DNA of 64,000 bases from DASSUW01 sp963730535 (GCA_963730535.1 CAVSRU010000018.1:124001-188000), one strand, 5' to 3'. Positions 17,918 to 27,140 are shown, counted from the stretch's first letter. The notes: generated from the sequence alone by a model not told the origin. Numbers and translations are program-made.

Positions 17918-19654
17918 GTGCCTCCTAAGCGCTCCCTCGTGTCTACGGCCACCCACACGGTGGGCCACGTGCTGCACATCGAGTCCGAGCGCGCGCGGTC
18001 GTACCTAGACGTCACCAGCGCGCTGCTCGTGATCCTGAGCTCGGACGGGGTGGTGTCGCTGCTCAACCGCCAGGGCCGCCACGTGCTCGAGGACCCCCAC
18101 GGCGAGCTCGTCGGGGCCAACTGGCTGACCGAGGTGGTGCCGGCCGAGGAGCGCGAGGCCGCCCGCGGCGCGCTGCTGCGGCTGCTCGCTGAGGAGGACG
18201 CCGTCGAGCACTACGAGAGCGACGTGCTCACGCGGTCCGGGCTTCGGCGCCGGATCGCCTGGCAGGTGACCTGCCTGCGCGACGCCGACGGCCGTCGCGT
18301 CGCGGTGTTCTCCGGCCAGGACATCACCGAGCGGGTGCGGGCGGAGGCGCAGCTGCGCAAGCTCGCGTTCTTCGACCCGGTGACCGGGCTGCCGAACCGC
18401 GCGCAGCTCGAGTCACGGCTGCGCGCCGCCGTCACCCGCGCTCGCCGCCGCGGCCTGGCGGTCGCGCTCCTGCTCATCGACCTCGACAACTTCAAGCTCG
18501 TCAACGACTCGCTCGGCCACACGGCCGGCGACCGGCTGCTGCGCCGGGTGGGCGCGCGGCTGCGCGGCGTGGGCGGCGACGACGCGCTGCTCGCCCGCCA
18601 CGGCGGCGACGAGTTCCTGCTGCTCGCCGGCGACCTTCCGCGCGAGGAGGCGGCAGCGGCGGCGCGAGGCCTGGCCGACGAGCTCTCCACGCGCCTGGCC
18701 AAGCCGTTCTCCGCGGCCGGGATGGAGTTCCACGTGGAGGCGAGCATCGGCATCTCGCTGTTCCCCGACGACGCGGACGGCGCCGAGGAGCTGCTCCAGC
18801 ACGCCGACGTGGCGATGTACCAGAGCAAGGGCCGCGGCCGGGCCGCGTGGACGCTCTACACCGGCGTCACCCGCGAGCCGCTCGAGCGACTGGCGCTCTC
18901 CACGCGACTGCGGCGGGCGGTCGAGCGCCGGGAGCTCGAGCTGCACTACCAGCCGATCGTGTGGACGGCGAGCGGGCGGCTGCACTCGATGGAGGCCCTG
19001 ATCCGCTGGCAGGACCCCGACCGCGGGCTCGTGATGCCCGACGAGTTCATCCCCGCGGCTGAGGAGATGGGACTGCTCGAGCCGATCGGCGCGTGGGTGA
19101 TCGAGGCGCTGGCCGCCCAGATCGGCGAGTGGCAGGCGGCGGGCATCGAGCCCCTTGTCTCATTCAACGTCTCACCGCGCGAGCTGCACCGGCCCGACTT
19201 CGCGAGCGAGCTGGGCGAGCGCCTGCGCGTCGCGGGCGTCGATCCGGCGCTGCTGACCATGGAGCTCACCGAGTCGGCCACGCTGCGCGAGCCGGAGCGC
19301 ATCGGGCCGCTCCTGCGCGACCTGCGGGCGCTCGGGCTGCGGCTGGCCATCGACGACTTCGGCGCCGGCTGGTCGTCGCTCTCGCGCCTGCGCCTGCTGC
19401 CCGTGCAGACGCTGAAGATCGACCGCTCGTTCCTGCGCGAGATCCCCGAGAACCCTGAGGCGGGAGCGATCGTGCGCGCCGTGATCGCGCTCTCCGACGC
19501 GCTCGGGATGACGACGATCGCCGAGGGCGTCGAGCTGCCCGTCCAGCAGCACTTCCTCGCCGCCCAGGGGTGCCCGCTCTCCCAGGGGCGGCTGTTCGGC
19601 GACGCGCTGCCGCCGGCGGAGATGACCAAGCGCCTGCGGGCCGAGAGCGCCTAG
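17918..19654 (+). CDS. PAS-GGDEF-EAL cyclic-di-GMP signalling protein
   Basis: 578 residues from GTG 17918. Domains in order: PAS (about 25-140, ending QDITERVRAEAQLRKLA), GGDEF (about 150-310, with ARHGGDEFLLLAGD) and EAL (about 325-570, with SMEALIRW, NVSPREL, ELTESATL, AIDDFGAGWSSLS and TIAEGVEL). The GGDEF and EAL core residues are intact, so both diguanylate cyclase and phosphodiesterase activity are possible. The RxxD product-inhibition site expected before GGDEF is not visible. No membrane segment, so it should sense a cytoplasmic cue via PAS. The next gene starts 5 bases downstream. Confidence 0.9.
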   Translation: MPPKRSLVSTATHTVGHVLHIESERARSYLDVTSALLVILSSDGVVSLLNRQGRHVLEDPHGELVGANWLTEVVPAEEREAARGALLRLLAEEDAVEHYESDVLTRSGLRRRIAWQVTCLRDADGRRVAVFSGQDITERVRAEAQLRKLAFFDPVTGLPNRAQLESRLRAAVTRARRRGLAVALLLIDLDNFKLVNDSLGHTAGDRLLRRVGARLRGVGGDDALLARHGGDEFLLLAGDLPREEAAAAARGLADELSTRLAKPFSAAGMEFHVEASIGISLFPDDADGAEELLQHADVAMYQSKGRGRAAWTLYTGVTREPLERLALSTRLRRAVERRELELHYQPIVWTASGRLHSMEALIRWQDPDRGLVMPDEFIPAAEEMGLLEPIGAWVIEALAAQIGEWQAAGIEPLVSFNVSPRELHRPDFASELGERLRVAGVDPALLTMELTESATLREPERIGPLLRDLRALGLRLAIDDFGAGWSSLSRLRLLPVQTLKIDRSFLREIPENPEAGAIVRAVIALSDALGMTTIAEGVELPVQQHFLAAQGCPLSQGRLFGDALPPAEMTKRLRAESA

Positions 19655-19659
19655 CGTCC

Positions 19660-20727
19660 GTGCGCTGGACCCTGGTGGTCCCGCCGCTGGCGGTCGTCGT
19701 GCTGGCGCTGACCTGGGGCCGCGACCTCGGCTGGGCCCCCAACGTCGTTGTCGGCGTGATCCTCGCCGCCGCCGTGCTGTCGGCCGTCCACCACGCGGAG
19801 GTGGTGGCGCACCGGGTCGGCGAGCCGTTCGGGTCGCTCGTGCTGGCCGTGGCCGTCACGGTCATCGAGGTCGGGCTGATCGTGACCCTGATGATCTCCG
19901 GCGAGCCCTCGGAGACGTCCACGCTGGCCCGCGACACCGTGTTCGCGGCGGTGATGATCACGCTCAACGGGATCGTCGGCCTGTCCGTGCTCGTCGGGGC
20001 ATTGCGGCGGCACGTGGCCGACTTCAACGCCGAGGGGTCGGGCAGCGCGCTCGCCGCCGTCGCGACGCTGGCCACGGTCTGCCTCGTCCTGCCGAGGTTC
20101 ACCGAGAGCGAGCCCGGCCCGGAGTTCTCGAGCGCCCAGCTCGCGTTCGCCGCCGTTGCGTCGATCGCGCTCTACGGCCTGTTCGTCGTGGTGCAGACCG
20201 TGCGTCACCGCGACTACTTCCTGCCCGTGGAGGCGGACAGCTCCGAGGACGCGCACGCGCCGCCGCCGGCGGAGCGCGAGGCGCTTGTCAGTCTCGGGCT
20301 GCTGGTGGTCGCGCTCGTGGCCGTCGTGGGCCTGGCCAAGACGATCTCGCCGGCGATCGAGGACGGCGTCGACGCCGCCGGCTTCCCGCCCTCTGCCGTC
20401 GGCGTGGCGATTGCGCTGCTCGTGCTGGCCCCGGAGTCGCTGGCCGCCGTCCGCGCAGCCCGCCGCGACCGCGTGCAGACGAGCTTCAACCTCGCGCTCG
20501 GGTCGGCGATGGCCAGCATCGGGCTCACGATCCCGTCGATCGCGGTCGCCTCGATCTGGCTCGAGGGACCGCTCGAGCTCGGCCTCGGCGACACGCAGTT
20601 GGTGCTGCTGGCGCTCAGCGTCGTGGTTGGCGCGCTGACAGTGCTGCCAGGGCGGGCGACGCTGCTCGAGGGCGGCGTGCACATCGCGATCTTCTGCTCC
20701 TTCCTGTTCCTAGCGGTCAACCCGTGA
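19660..20727 (+). CDS. Calcium/proton (cation) antiporter, ChaA/CaCA-like
   Basis: 355 residues from GTG 19660, almost entirely hydrophobic with about 11 membrane segments. The two alpha repeats of the cation/proton exchanger superfamily are visible as LVLAVAVTVIEVGLIVTLMI (with the key Glu) in the first half and LLVLAPESLAAVRAARRDRV plus NLALGSAMASIGLTIPSIAV in the second. It should export Ca2+ (or Na+/K+) in exchange for protons at the plasma membrane; ion specificity is not readable. It starts 5 bases after the GGDEF-EAL gene and is probably co-transcribed. Confidence 0.82.
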   Translation: MRWTLVVPPLAVVVLALTWGRDLGWAPNVVVGVILAAAVLSAVHHAEVVAHRVGEPFGSLVLAVAVTVIEVGLIVTLMISGEPSETSTLARDTVFAAVMITLNGIVGLSVLVGALRRHVADFNAEGSGSALAAVATLATVCLVLPRFTESEPGPEFSSAQLAFAAVASIALYGLFVVVQTVRHRDYFLPVEADSSEDAHAPPPAEREALVSLGLLVVALVAVVGLAKTISPAIEDGVDAAGFPPSAVGVAIALLVLAPESLAAVRAARRDRVQTSFNLALGSAMASIGLTIPSIAVASIWLEGPLELGLGDTQLVLLALSVVVGALTVLPGRATLLEGGVHIAIFCSFLFLAVNP

Positions 20728-20754
20728 CGAACGTCAACGGCGCTGGGTAGGGAG
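20726..20754 (+). repeat. Intergenic repeat, family A copy 2
   Basis: Reads GACGAACGTCAACGGCGC then TGGGTAGGGAG, starting at the antiporter stop codon. It matches copies at 15964 (reverse), 36418 and 36703 (reverse). The rest of the 81-base gap to 20809 shows nothing else. Confidence 0.5.
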
Positions 20755-20808
20755 AGTGAGGGGGCTCGCCCGCTCAAGCGCGCGGCCTGCTTTCCCGATG
20801 CTCACCAG

Positions 20809-22056
20809 ATGCGGCCGTTCCGGTCCCTGCGCGCCCTCCTCCTCGACGTTCCCCCTGCTCACGGGCGGATCATCGTCCGTGCGATGGAGGAGGCCGGCTG
20901 GCGGCTGCGGGTCGAGCACGCGGACGGCGCGGACGAGCTGACCGCCGCGCTTCAGCGGCGCGGCTGGGGCGCCGTGCTGTACGCCGGCGACGGCCCGAGC
21001 CCGGTCCCGGCCCGCAAGGCGCTCGCGCTCGTGCGGCTCGCCGATCCCCACCTGCCGTTCCTCGCCGTCTCGCCGTACGTGCACGCCGGCGACCTCGCCG
21101 CGGTCGTGCGCGGGCTCGACGGCGCGGCCGCCGTGGTGCCCGACCCGGCGGAGCTCCCGCGGGCCCTGCGGCGCGTGCTCGACACCACGCGGCTGCGCCG
21201 CCGCGTCGGCAGCGCCCATCGCTTCCTCGCCGCCCAGCAGGCGATCACCGACCACGTGGCCGCCGGGCTCGAGCCGGACGAGCTCGTCGCGCGGGCGCTG
21301 GCGACGCTCGGCGAGACGCTGGAGTGGAGCTGCGGCGCCGCCTGGCGCCCGTCCGCCGAGGGCGGCGAGCTGCGCTGCGCGGCGACGTGGACGCCCGCGA
21401 CCGCCTCGCCGGAGGTCCTCGCCCTCTCCGAGCGCACCCGGGAGACCGTCTTCGCGGCCGGCCAGGGCCTCCCGGGCCGCGTCTGGGCGTTCCGGCGCCC
21501 GAGCTGGGTCGCCGACGTGAGCACGGGCGGGGACGAGCCGCGTGCCGCGGTGGCCCGCCGCGCGGGGGTGATGACGGCGGCCGCCTTCCCGATCGCGATC
21601 GCCGACCGCTGCGCGGGCGTGATCGAGTTCTTCTCGCACGGGGTGAGCGCCCCGAACGCCGAGCTGTCGGCGATGTTCGCCACCGTCGGCGGCCAGCTCG
21701 CCCAGTACCTCGGCAACCACGCTCCGGCGGCCGACGGCGCGCGGCGCTGGCTCGACGCCGTCGAGGCGCCGCTGCTCGCGCTCGACGCCGAGGGACGGGT
21801 CCTGCTCGCCAACCGCAACGCGTGCGCCCTGGCCGGGCGCTCGGAGGACGAGCTGCTCGGTGTCGCGTGGGCCGATGCGGCGGTCGCGGATGGCGAGCGT
21901 GAGGTCGTGCGCGCGGCGCTGGCCGCCGGCGAGCGGGTCGAGCACGAGGTGGACGGCGACCGCGTCGTCTCGTGGCAGCTCTCGCCGCTCTCCGAGGCCG
22001 AGGGCGTGGTGGGCACCTGGGCCACCGGCACCGTGCGCGCTGCGGTCCTATCTTGA
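20809..22056 (+). CDS. Receiver-like, GAF and PAS domain sensory protein without output domain
   Basis: 415 residues. Residues 1-125 resemble a degenerate response-regulator receiver (LRALLLDVPPAHGRIIVRAM, GAVLYAGDGPSP) lacking a clear phospho-acceptor Asp. Residues ~145-305 are a GAF domain (ITDHVAAGLEPDELVARALA, AAFPIAIADRCAGVIEFFS), and ~315-410 a PAS domain (LLALDAEGRVLLANRNACAL, GRSEDELLGV). The protein ends after PAS, with no kinase, GGDEF or DNA-binding domain. It may act with a separate partner or be a shortened sensor kinase. The adjacent lipoprotein gene starts 4 bases later. Confidence 0.7.
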   Translation: MRPFRSLRALLLDVPPAHGRIIVRAMEEAGWRLRVEHADGADELTAALQRRGWGAVLYAGDGPSPVPARKALALVRLADPHLPFLAVSPYVHAGDLAAVVRGLDGAAAVVPDPAELPRALRRVLDTTRLRRRVGSAHRFLAAQQAITDHVAAGLEPDELVARALATLGETLEWSCGAAWRPSAEGGELRCAATWTPATASPEVLALSERTRETVFAAGQGLPGRVWAFRRPSWVADVSTGGDEPRAAVARRAGVMTAAAFPIAIADRCAGVIEFFSHGVSAPNAELSAMFATVGGQLAQYLGNHAPAADGARRWLDAVEAPLLALDAEGRVLLANRNACALAGRSEDELLGVAWADAAVADGEREVVRAALAAGERVEHEVDGDRVVSWQLSPLSEAEGVVGTWATGTVRAAVLS

Positions 22057-22060
22057 GCGT

Positions 22061-22447
22061 GTGCGCCGTCTTGCGCTGACCTTCCTGGCCGCCGCCGTGC
22101 TCGCCGCCGGGTGCGGGGAGGACGACGAGCAGCCTGCCGCCAAGCCGGGGGTCGCCGACCTCCGCGTGCAGGTCGACCCGGACGGCAAGGGAAGCCGGCC
22201 GGCCCGGAGCACGACCGTCCGCTGCTCCTCGGCCGACGAGTCGCCCCAGTGCGAGAAGATCGCGGCGCTGCGCCTGGCCGACATCGAGCCGCCGTCCCGC
22301 GCGATCGCGTGCACCGAGCTGTACGGCGGACCGCAGACGGCGACGATCACGGGCACGCTGCGCGGCGAGCGGGTCGACCTAAAGCTCTCCCGGGTGAACG
22401 GCTGCGAGATCGCGCGCTGGGAGGCGGCCGGCGCGCTCCTGAAGTGA
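22061..22447 (+). CDS. Putative lipoprotein, possibly subtilisin-inhibitor (SSI)-like
   Basis: 128 residues from GTG 22061. The N-terminus RRLALTFLAAAVLAAGC ends in a lipobox (LAAGC), so it should be anchored outside the membrane. The C-terminal half (CTELYGGPQTATITGTLRG, then VNGCEIARWEAAGALL) has the paired-Cys pattern of Streptomyces subtilisin inhibitor-like proteins. That relation is tentative, since no reactive-site loop is evident. It overlaps the next gene by 4 bases (GTGA). Confidence 0.55.
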   Translation: MRRLALTFLAAAVLAAGCGEDDEQPAAKPGVADLRVQVDPDGKGSRPARSTTVRCSSADESPQCEKIAALRLADIEPPSRAIACTELYGGPQTATITGTLRGERVDLKLSRVNGCEIARWEAAGALLK

Positions 22448-22782
22448 GCGGCTGGCGAGTGACGGTCCGCACCGGGCCGCGCGTCGAGAAGCTGCGGGCG
22501 CCGACGCGAACCGCGGCACTCGAGCTGCTGGAGACCGAGGCCCGCGCCGCGGCCGCCACGACCCGCCTCGGGACGATCGACGCCCGCTTCCGCACCTTCG
22601 AGCCCAAGGATCAGGTCGCGACCCGCGCCGAGCTGCGCGGCCCGGGCGTCCGGGCGGGGATCGACGTCCGCGGCGACGGCACCGTCCAGGCGTGGTGCGG
22701 GCGCCTGCGCCGCGAGGCGCTCGAGCCCGCGCCCGGCGAGGATGCGTACGACGCTCTGCGCCAGGCTCTGGAGGGGACTTGA
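22444..22782 (+). CDS. Hypothetical protein translationally coupled to the lipoprotein gene
   Basis: 112 residues from GTG 22444, overlapping the lipoprotein stop by 4 bases. It starts VSGWRVTVRTGPRVEKLRAP and continues with an alpha helix (RTAALELLETEARAAAATTR) and a beta-rich half (GVRAGIDVRGDGTVQAWCG). No signal peptide or membrane segment. I do not recognise the family. The coupling suggests it is made in step with the lipoprotein although the two should lie on opposite sides of the membrane. Confidence 0.6.
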   Translation: MSGWRVTVRTGPRVEKLRAPTRTAALELLETEARAAAATTRLGTIDARFRTFEPKDQVATRAELRGPGVRAGIDVRGDGTVQAWCGRLRREALEPAPGEDAYDALRQALEGT

Positions 22783-22803
22783 TTTCCGTGGCCGGATCGC
22801 AGA

Positions 22804-23553
22804 GTGTCGACGCTAGTGAGACGGTTTCGGTTCGGGCGACCTTCACCCGCCATGGTGGTGGCGATCGTCGCGCTGTTCGTGGCGCTCGGCGGCACGGGCT
22901 ACGCCGCATTCAAGCTCCCGCCCCACAGCGTCGGCCAGAAGCAGCTCAAACGCAACGCGGTCACGACGGCCAAGATCGAGAACGGCACGCTGCGCCTCAA
23001 GGACTTCTACCGCCGCGACCTGAGGCGGCTGAGGCGCTCGTCGGCGGGGAACGACGACTTCGAGAACTTCGACGACTTCGAGGACTTCGACGATCCTCAG
23101 CCGCCCGACGACGGGGGTGACAGCGAAGCCGACGCCGCCACTGGCGCGGCACTGCTCACGGGTGGGGCTGGAGGTCTCCCGGATTCGGGCGAACCGGCCG
23201 AGCGAGCACCGCTCACCGGCTCAGGCAACGCGAACCTGAGCGCGACCCAGGCCGCCTCCCTGTCGCCTGATCGCGACTTCGACCTCAGCGACCTCAGCGT
23301 GGCACTGCTCAACGATGTTCCGAACGGCGCATCGGTCGCGCTCGAGATCGTGACGCGGCCGCTCGGCGATCCAGCGGAGACGGTGGTGATCGGCTGCACG
23401 GTCACCGGAACAGCGGGCCCGTCCGACCGGACGTGCGCGGCGCCGGGACCGAACCCCTTGCCCGTCAACCAGCTCGTCTATATGCGGATCACGGTCACCG
23501 GCGCCGGCGCCGACCTCGACCGGGCCTACTGGGGCGTCAGCGTCGAGCCGTAG
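22804..23553 (+). CDS. Secreted/anchored surface protein of Thermoleophilia type
   Basis: 249 residues from GTG 22804 (GTG 22816 also possible). The basic N-terminus and membrane segment SPAMVVAIVALFVALGGTGY are followed by LPPHSVGQKQLKRNAVTTAK, a signature repeated in hundreds of Solirubrobacterales surface proteins. Next comes a very acidic Asp/Phe-rich stretch (DDFENFDDFEDFDD) and a C-terminal beta domain (LSDLSVALLNDVPNGASVAL) with two Cys. Likely attached to the membrane and facing outward; role unknown. Its 3' end overlaps the convergent peptidase gene by 28 bases. Confidence 0.75.
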   Translation: MSTLVRRFRFGRPSPAMVVAIVALFVALGGTGYAAFKLPPHSVGQKQLKRNAVTTAKIENGTLRLKDFYRRDLRRLRRSSAGNDDFENFDDFEDFDDPQPPDDGGDSEADAATGAALLTGGAGGLPDSGEPAERAPLTGSGNANLSATQAASLSPDRDFDLSDLSVALLNDVPNGASVALEIVTRPLGDPAETVVIGCTVTGTAGPSDRTCAAPGPNPLPVNQLVYMRITVTGAGADLDRAYWGVSVEP

Positions 23554-24185
23554 CGGCTGAGCCAGCGGGCGTGCTCGCGCCAGGCCGGGACGCGCGACTC
23601 GAGCAGCGCCCAGAACCGCGGCGAGTGGTCCATGACCTCGAGGTGGCAGACCTCGTGCTCGACCACGTAGTCGAGGATCGCCTCGGGGGCGAGCAGGAGC
23701 CGCCAGTTGAACGACATCGCGCCGCCGGACGAGCAGGACGCCCAGCGGGTGCGCTGGCCGCGGATCGTGAGCCTCGTGTACTCGGTGCCGGCGCGGGCCA
23801 CCGCGGCATCCAGCCGCGGGGCGATCTCGGCGCGGGCGGCGCGCCGGTACCAGCGCTCGATCGCCGCCTCGGGATGGCGGTCGGGCACGAGCAGCGCGTC
23901 CCTGCGCCGGTGCGCGCGCGTCCGCCCGCGCTGGGGGACCAGCACGAGCTCATCGCCCAGGTACGGCACCGTCCCCGGCGTCCGCTCGACCTCCGCGGCG
24001 GCGCGGGCCAGCGCGCGGCGGCGACGCTCGATCCAGGGACGCAGCTCCCGCACCGCCTCGTCGGCCGCCTTGGCGGGAGCCCGCTGCGGCAGCGTCACCT
24101 GCACGGCGCCGTCGCTCTCCACGCTCACGCGCACCCGCTGGGCGCGCGACGACCGCCTGAGGGTGTACTCGGTCACGGTTGCCAT
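23526..24185 (-). CDS. YgjP/SprT-like zinc metallopeptidase (DUF45)
   Basis: 219 residues from ATG 24185 (MATVTEYTLRRSSRAQRV). The zinc motif is HEVCH in LDYVVEHEVCHLEVMDHSPR, preceded by the family hallmarks RWASCSSGGAMSFNWRLLLA and IRGQRTRWASC. The layout and length are those of YgjP-like proteins, which have a metalloprotease fold but unknown physiological substrates. Cytoplasmic. The start codon lies within 11 bases of the divergent gene at 24196, so the two promoters must overlap each other's coding region. Confidence 0.82.
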   Translation of the reverse strand: MATVTEYTLRRSSRAQRVRVSVESDGAVQVTLPQRAPAKAADEAVRELRPWIERRRRALARAAAEVERTPGTVPYLGDELVLVPQRGRTRAHRRRDALLVPDRHPEAAIERWYRRAARAEIAPRLDAAVARAGTEYTRLTIRGQRTRWASCSSGGAMSFNWRLLLAPEAILDYVVEHEVCHLEVMDHSPRFWALLESRVPAWREHARWLSRYGSTLTPQ

Positions 24186-24195
24186 GATGGCGTCC

Positions 24196-24489
24196 ATGGC
24201 GGACTGGACCGTGCGGCTGCCTCCCGGGGTGCGGGAGCCCTACGCCGTGTACATCAACGGCGTGCGCCAGGAGCCGGGGCGCGACTACGAGGTCCGCGGC
24301 CTCGTGCTCGTCTTCGACCGTCCGCTGGCCAAGGAGGGCCGGCTCGGCTTCTGGCGCTGGTTCTGGGGCGCCTGGGGAATCGGCACCTACCGCAAGAACG
24401 ACCAGGTCGACATCACCTGGGAGGTCGACGGCCAGCCCCGCGTCGCCCACGCGGTCGACATCGTGCCGCCAGACCCGACAATCCGGTAG
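24196..24489 (+). CDS. Conserved hypothetical protein
   Basis: 97 residues from ATG 24196 (MADWTVRLPPGVREPYAVYI). Earlier in-frame ATGs at 24184 and 24187 exist but would overlap the divergent start. Features are NGVRQEPGRDYEVRGLVLVF and the aromatic segment FWRWFWGAWGIGTYRKND, with a beta-rich ending (QVDITWEVDGQPRVAHAVD). No signal peptide. The compact all-beta pattern suggests a small structural or binding domain; I cannot name the family. Confidence 0.6.
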   Translation: MADWTVRLPPGVREPYAVYINGVRQEPGRDYEVRGLVLVFDRPLAKEGRLGFWRWFWGAWGIGTYRKNDQVDITWEVDGQPRVAHAVDIVPPDPTIR

Positions 24490-24528
24490 CGTCGCGGATA
24501 GTCACATTCATCGTCCATCGGAGGGCTG

Positions 24529-26202
24529 ATGACAGGGAGAGGGGTTCTCGCGGCAGGCGTGGCGGCCCTGGCGCTACTGGTTCCGGCGACCGCGACCGCG
24601 GCACCACTGCCGCCGGGCGCCGTAGCGTCGGACAACCTGGAGTACGTGAAGTGGGTGCCCGACACCCGCCTCGTAGTGGAAGGCAAGTTCGACCGCGTCC
24701 GGGGGACGGACGTGCTCGTGCTCACGGGCCGCTTCGGCTTCAAGACGCTCGACGTGAGCGATCCGACGAACCCGCAGCCGCTCGACTCGTTCATGCCCGA
24801 CGGCATCGATCCCAACGCCGGCTACTGGCAGGACGAGGACATGGAGCTCGACACGAAGCGCAAGCTGATCATCGGCGCGCTCGATCCTCGCCACAACGAC
24901 ACCGACCCGGCGGCGACGGGCTGCCCGCACCTCGATAGCGACGCCGTCCGGGACCCGGACTGCAAGAGCGGCTTCTACGTCATCTCGTACGCCGACCCGG
25001 CGAACCTGCGACAGGTCGGCGACTTCGTGTCGCTCCCGGCGGGCCACACGGCCAGCTGCATCCAGAAGTGCAAGTACATCTGGACCGGCGGCCCGGCCCG
25101 GCGCAGTGACCAGGACTGGCTCGGAGCGATCATCAATCCGGACCCGACTCAGCCCATCACGCTGAGCAACCGCGTCATCGGCGACGGCCGCCCGATCTGG
25201 GTCACCGATCTGCGCGATCCGGCCAATCCGAAGGTCTCCGACGAGCCGGTCGACCTGTGGCGCAACGACGGCTACACCGACTACTCGCACGACGTCGACG
25301 AGGACGAGCGCGGGATCGCATGGATCTCCGGGCGCGGCGGAATCCGCGGCTTCGCCACGAAGGGCCGCCACCGCGACCCGTACCAGAACCGCTGGCGTGA
25401 GGCGACCCCGTTCGACCCGATCCTGGTCGCCGGCGGTGGCCTCAAGTGGGACCCGACACCCGGCCGGAAGGGCGTCGCTCAAGCTACCGACTTCATGCAT
25501 AACTCTGGCCGGCCGACGGACCGCTGGGTTCGGGCGGAGGGCGTGAAAAAGGGCAACGTCCTGATCGGTACCGAGGAGGACTTCACGACGCCGTGCGGCG
25601 AGAGCGGTCGCATCGTCGCCGCCGACCTCACGGACTCCTGGGGCGGCGAGCCGGCGCAGCAGTCCACTCGCGCCAACCCGTACCGGATGAACGTGCTGGA
25701 CTCGTTCCATCCGTTCCTCGACACGCCTGAGACGGCCAACCCGGCGCTCGGGTGCTCGGCGCACTACTTCGAGATCGAGGGTCCGCTACTGGGCGCCGCC
25801 TGGTACGGGCAGGGCCTGCGCCTCGTGGACATCCACGACGCGGCGGACATGCGGCAGGTCGGCTACTACCGGGTGACGAACCCGGACCAGAGCACGCCGC
25901 CCTCGATGACGGACCCGTCGTCGAACTCGTGGGACGTGGCGTTCAAGTCAGATCGCAAGAAGGGCCGCGCGTACAAGTCGCATCGCCGCGGCAGCGATCT
26001 GATCTACCTGTTCGACATGAGCCGCGGCGTGGAGGTGCTCCGCCTGAAGAAGGGCGCGCACAACGCCAGCCGCTACAAGAAGGTCACGGCCCCGAGCGTC
26101 AAGCGGGACCGCACCGCCGCCCGCGTGGTCGGCGGCCTCGGAGCCAGGAGCTCCGCGAAGGGCAGCTTCTCGTACGTCTGCCCGCTGTTCGCGACCTCCT
26201 GA
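24529..26202 (+). CDS. Secreted LVIVD-repeat beta-propeller-like protein
   Basis: 557 residues with a signal peptide (LAAGVAALALLVPATATAAP, about 7-26). Repeats of the LVIVD type are seen: VLVLTGRFGFKTLDVSDPTN, SGFYVISYADPANLRQVGDF, PIWVTDLRDPANPKV and GLRLVDIHDAADMRQVGYY. Several conserved His, Asp and Cys (YSHDVDEDERG, CSAHYFEIEG) might bind metal. Such proteins are extracellular propellers of unknown role. The gene stands alone, followed by a hairpin shared with the convergent metF gene. Confidence 0.72.
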   Translation: MTGRGVLAAGVAALALLVPATATAAPLPPGAVASDNLEYVKWVPDTRLVVEGKFDRVRGTDVLVLTGRFGFKTLDVSDPTNPQPLDSFMPDGIDPNAGYWQDEDMELDTKRKLIIGALDPRHNDTDPAATGCPHLDSDAVRDPDCKSGFYVISYADPANLRQVGDFVSLPAGHTASCIQKCKYIWTGGPARRSDQDWLGAIINPDPTQPITLSNRVIGDGRPIWVTDLRDPANPKVSDEPVDLWRNDGYTDYSHDVDEDERGIAWISGRGGIRGFATKGRHRDPYQNRWREATPFDPILVAGGGLKWDPTPGRKGVAQATDFMHNSGRPTDRWVRAEGVKKGNVLIGTEEDFTTPCGESGRIVAADLTDSWGGEPAQQSTRANPYRMNVLDSFHPFLDTPETANPALGCSAHYFEIEGPLLGAAWYGQGLRLVDIHDAADMRQVGYYRVTNPDQSTPPSMTDPSSNSWDVAFKSDRKKGRAYKSHRRGSDLIYLFDMSRGVEVLRLKKGAHNASRYKKVTAPSVKRDRTAARVVGGLGARSSAKGSFSYVCPLFATS

Positions 26203-26214
26203 CGCGACCCCGGT

Positions 26215-26246
26215 GGGGCGCCGTGCCTACGCAGGCACGGCGTCCC
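26215..26246. terminator. Bidirectional hairpin between the LVIVD-protein gene and metF
   Basis: Inverted repeat centred on the loop TACGCA at 26228-26233; the core arms GCCGTGCC/GGCACGGC extend outward with one G-T pair to about 13 bp. It lies 12 bases after the + strand stop and overlaps the last codons of the convergent metF, so it can end both transcripts. Confidence 0.65.
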
Positions 26247-27129
26247 GCCACGGGGCGAGCGCGCGCAGGGCGCTCAGGATCGCCCGGGTGGCGGGGGACT
26301 TGTTGAGCGTGTAGAAGTGGATGCCGGGGGCGCCCTTGGCGAGCAGCTCGGCGCACTGGAGGGTCGCGTAGGCGACGCCGAAGTCGGCCACCGCGCCGGG
26401 CTGGTCGGCGCGCAGGCCGAGCTCGCGCAGGAGCGGGCTCGGGATCGTGGCGCCGCACATGTCCGTGAAGCGCTTGATCTGCTCGAAGTTGGTGATCGGC
26501 ATGATGCCGGGGACGATCGGCACGTCGACCCCGATCTCGCGCGCGCGGGCCACGAAGTCCCAATACGCGGCGTTGTCGAAGAACAGCTGGGTGATCAGGA
26601 AGCGCGCGCCGGAGTCGACCTTCTCCTTGAGGTAGCGGAGGTCGCTCTCGGGCGACTCAGCGTGGATGTGGACCTCCGGGAAGCACGCCGCGCCGATGGC
26701 GAAGTCGTAGTCGGAGCGGATCATTTCGATCAGCTCGCGCGAGTAGGACAGGCCGCCCTCGGTCGCCGTCCACTCGGTCTCGCCGGCGGGCGGGTCGCCG
26801 CGCAGGGCGAGGACGTTCTCGATCCCCGCGTCGCGCATGAGGTCGAGCATCGCGCGCAGCTCTTCCACCGTCGCGCCCACGCACGTGAAGTGGGCCATCG
26901 CCTCGAGCCCGTGCTGGGCCTTGATCGAGCGCACGATGTCGACGGTCTTGCGCTTCTGCTCGGTCGTGCCGCCGGCGCCGTAGGTCACCGACACAAAGGT
27001 CGGCTCGAGCCGCGCCAGCTCTCCCAGCGCGCGGCCGAGGTTGCGCTCGCCCTCGTCCGTCCGCGGCGGGAAGAACTCGAACGAGAACGAGGGCTCGGAT
27101 CCCCCGACGAGGTGCTCGTCGATCCGCAT
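26227..27129 (-). CDS. metF: Methylenetetrahydrofolate reductase
   Basis: 300 residues from ATG 27129 (MRIDEHLVGGSEPSFSFEFF), the usual MetF size. Landmarks are SFSFEFFPPRTDEGERNL, PTFVSVTYGAGGTTEQKRK, VLALRGDPP, GAACFPEVHIHAESP, GARFLITQLFFDNAAYWDF and VPGIMPITNFEQIKRF. The FAD enzyme reduces 5,10-methylene-THF to 5-methyl-THF for methionine synthesis. The start codon is 12 bases from the stop of the upstream MBL-fold gene, so the two are probably co-transcribed. Confidence 0.94.
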   Translation of the reverse strand: MRIDEHLVGGSEPSFSFEFFPPRTDEGERNLGRALGELARLEPTFVSVTYGAGGTTEQKRKTVDIVRSIKAQHGLEAMAHFTCVGATVEELRAMLDLMRDAGIENVLALRGDPPAGETEWTATEGGLSYSRELIEMIRSDYDFAIGAACFPEVHIHAESPESDLRYLKEKVDSGARFLITQLFFDNAAYWDFVARAREIGVDVPIVPGIMPITNFEQIKRFTDMCGATIPSPLLRELGLRADQPGAVADFGVAYATLQCAELLAKGAPGIHFYTLNKSPATRAILSALRALAPWRDAVPA

Positions 27130-27140
27130 CGCGCGAAAGT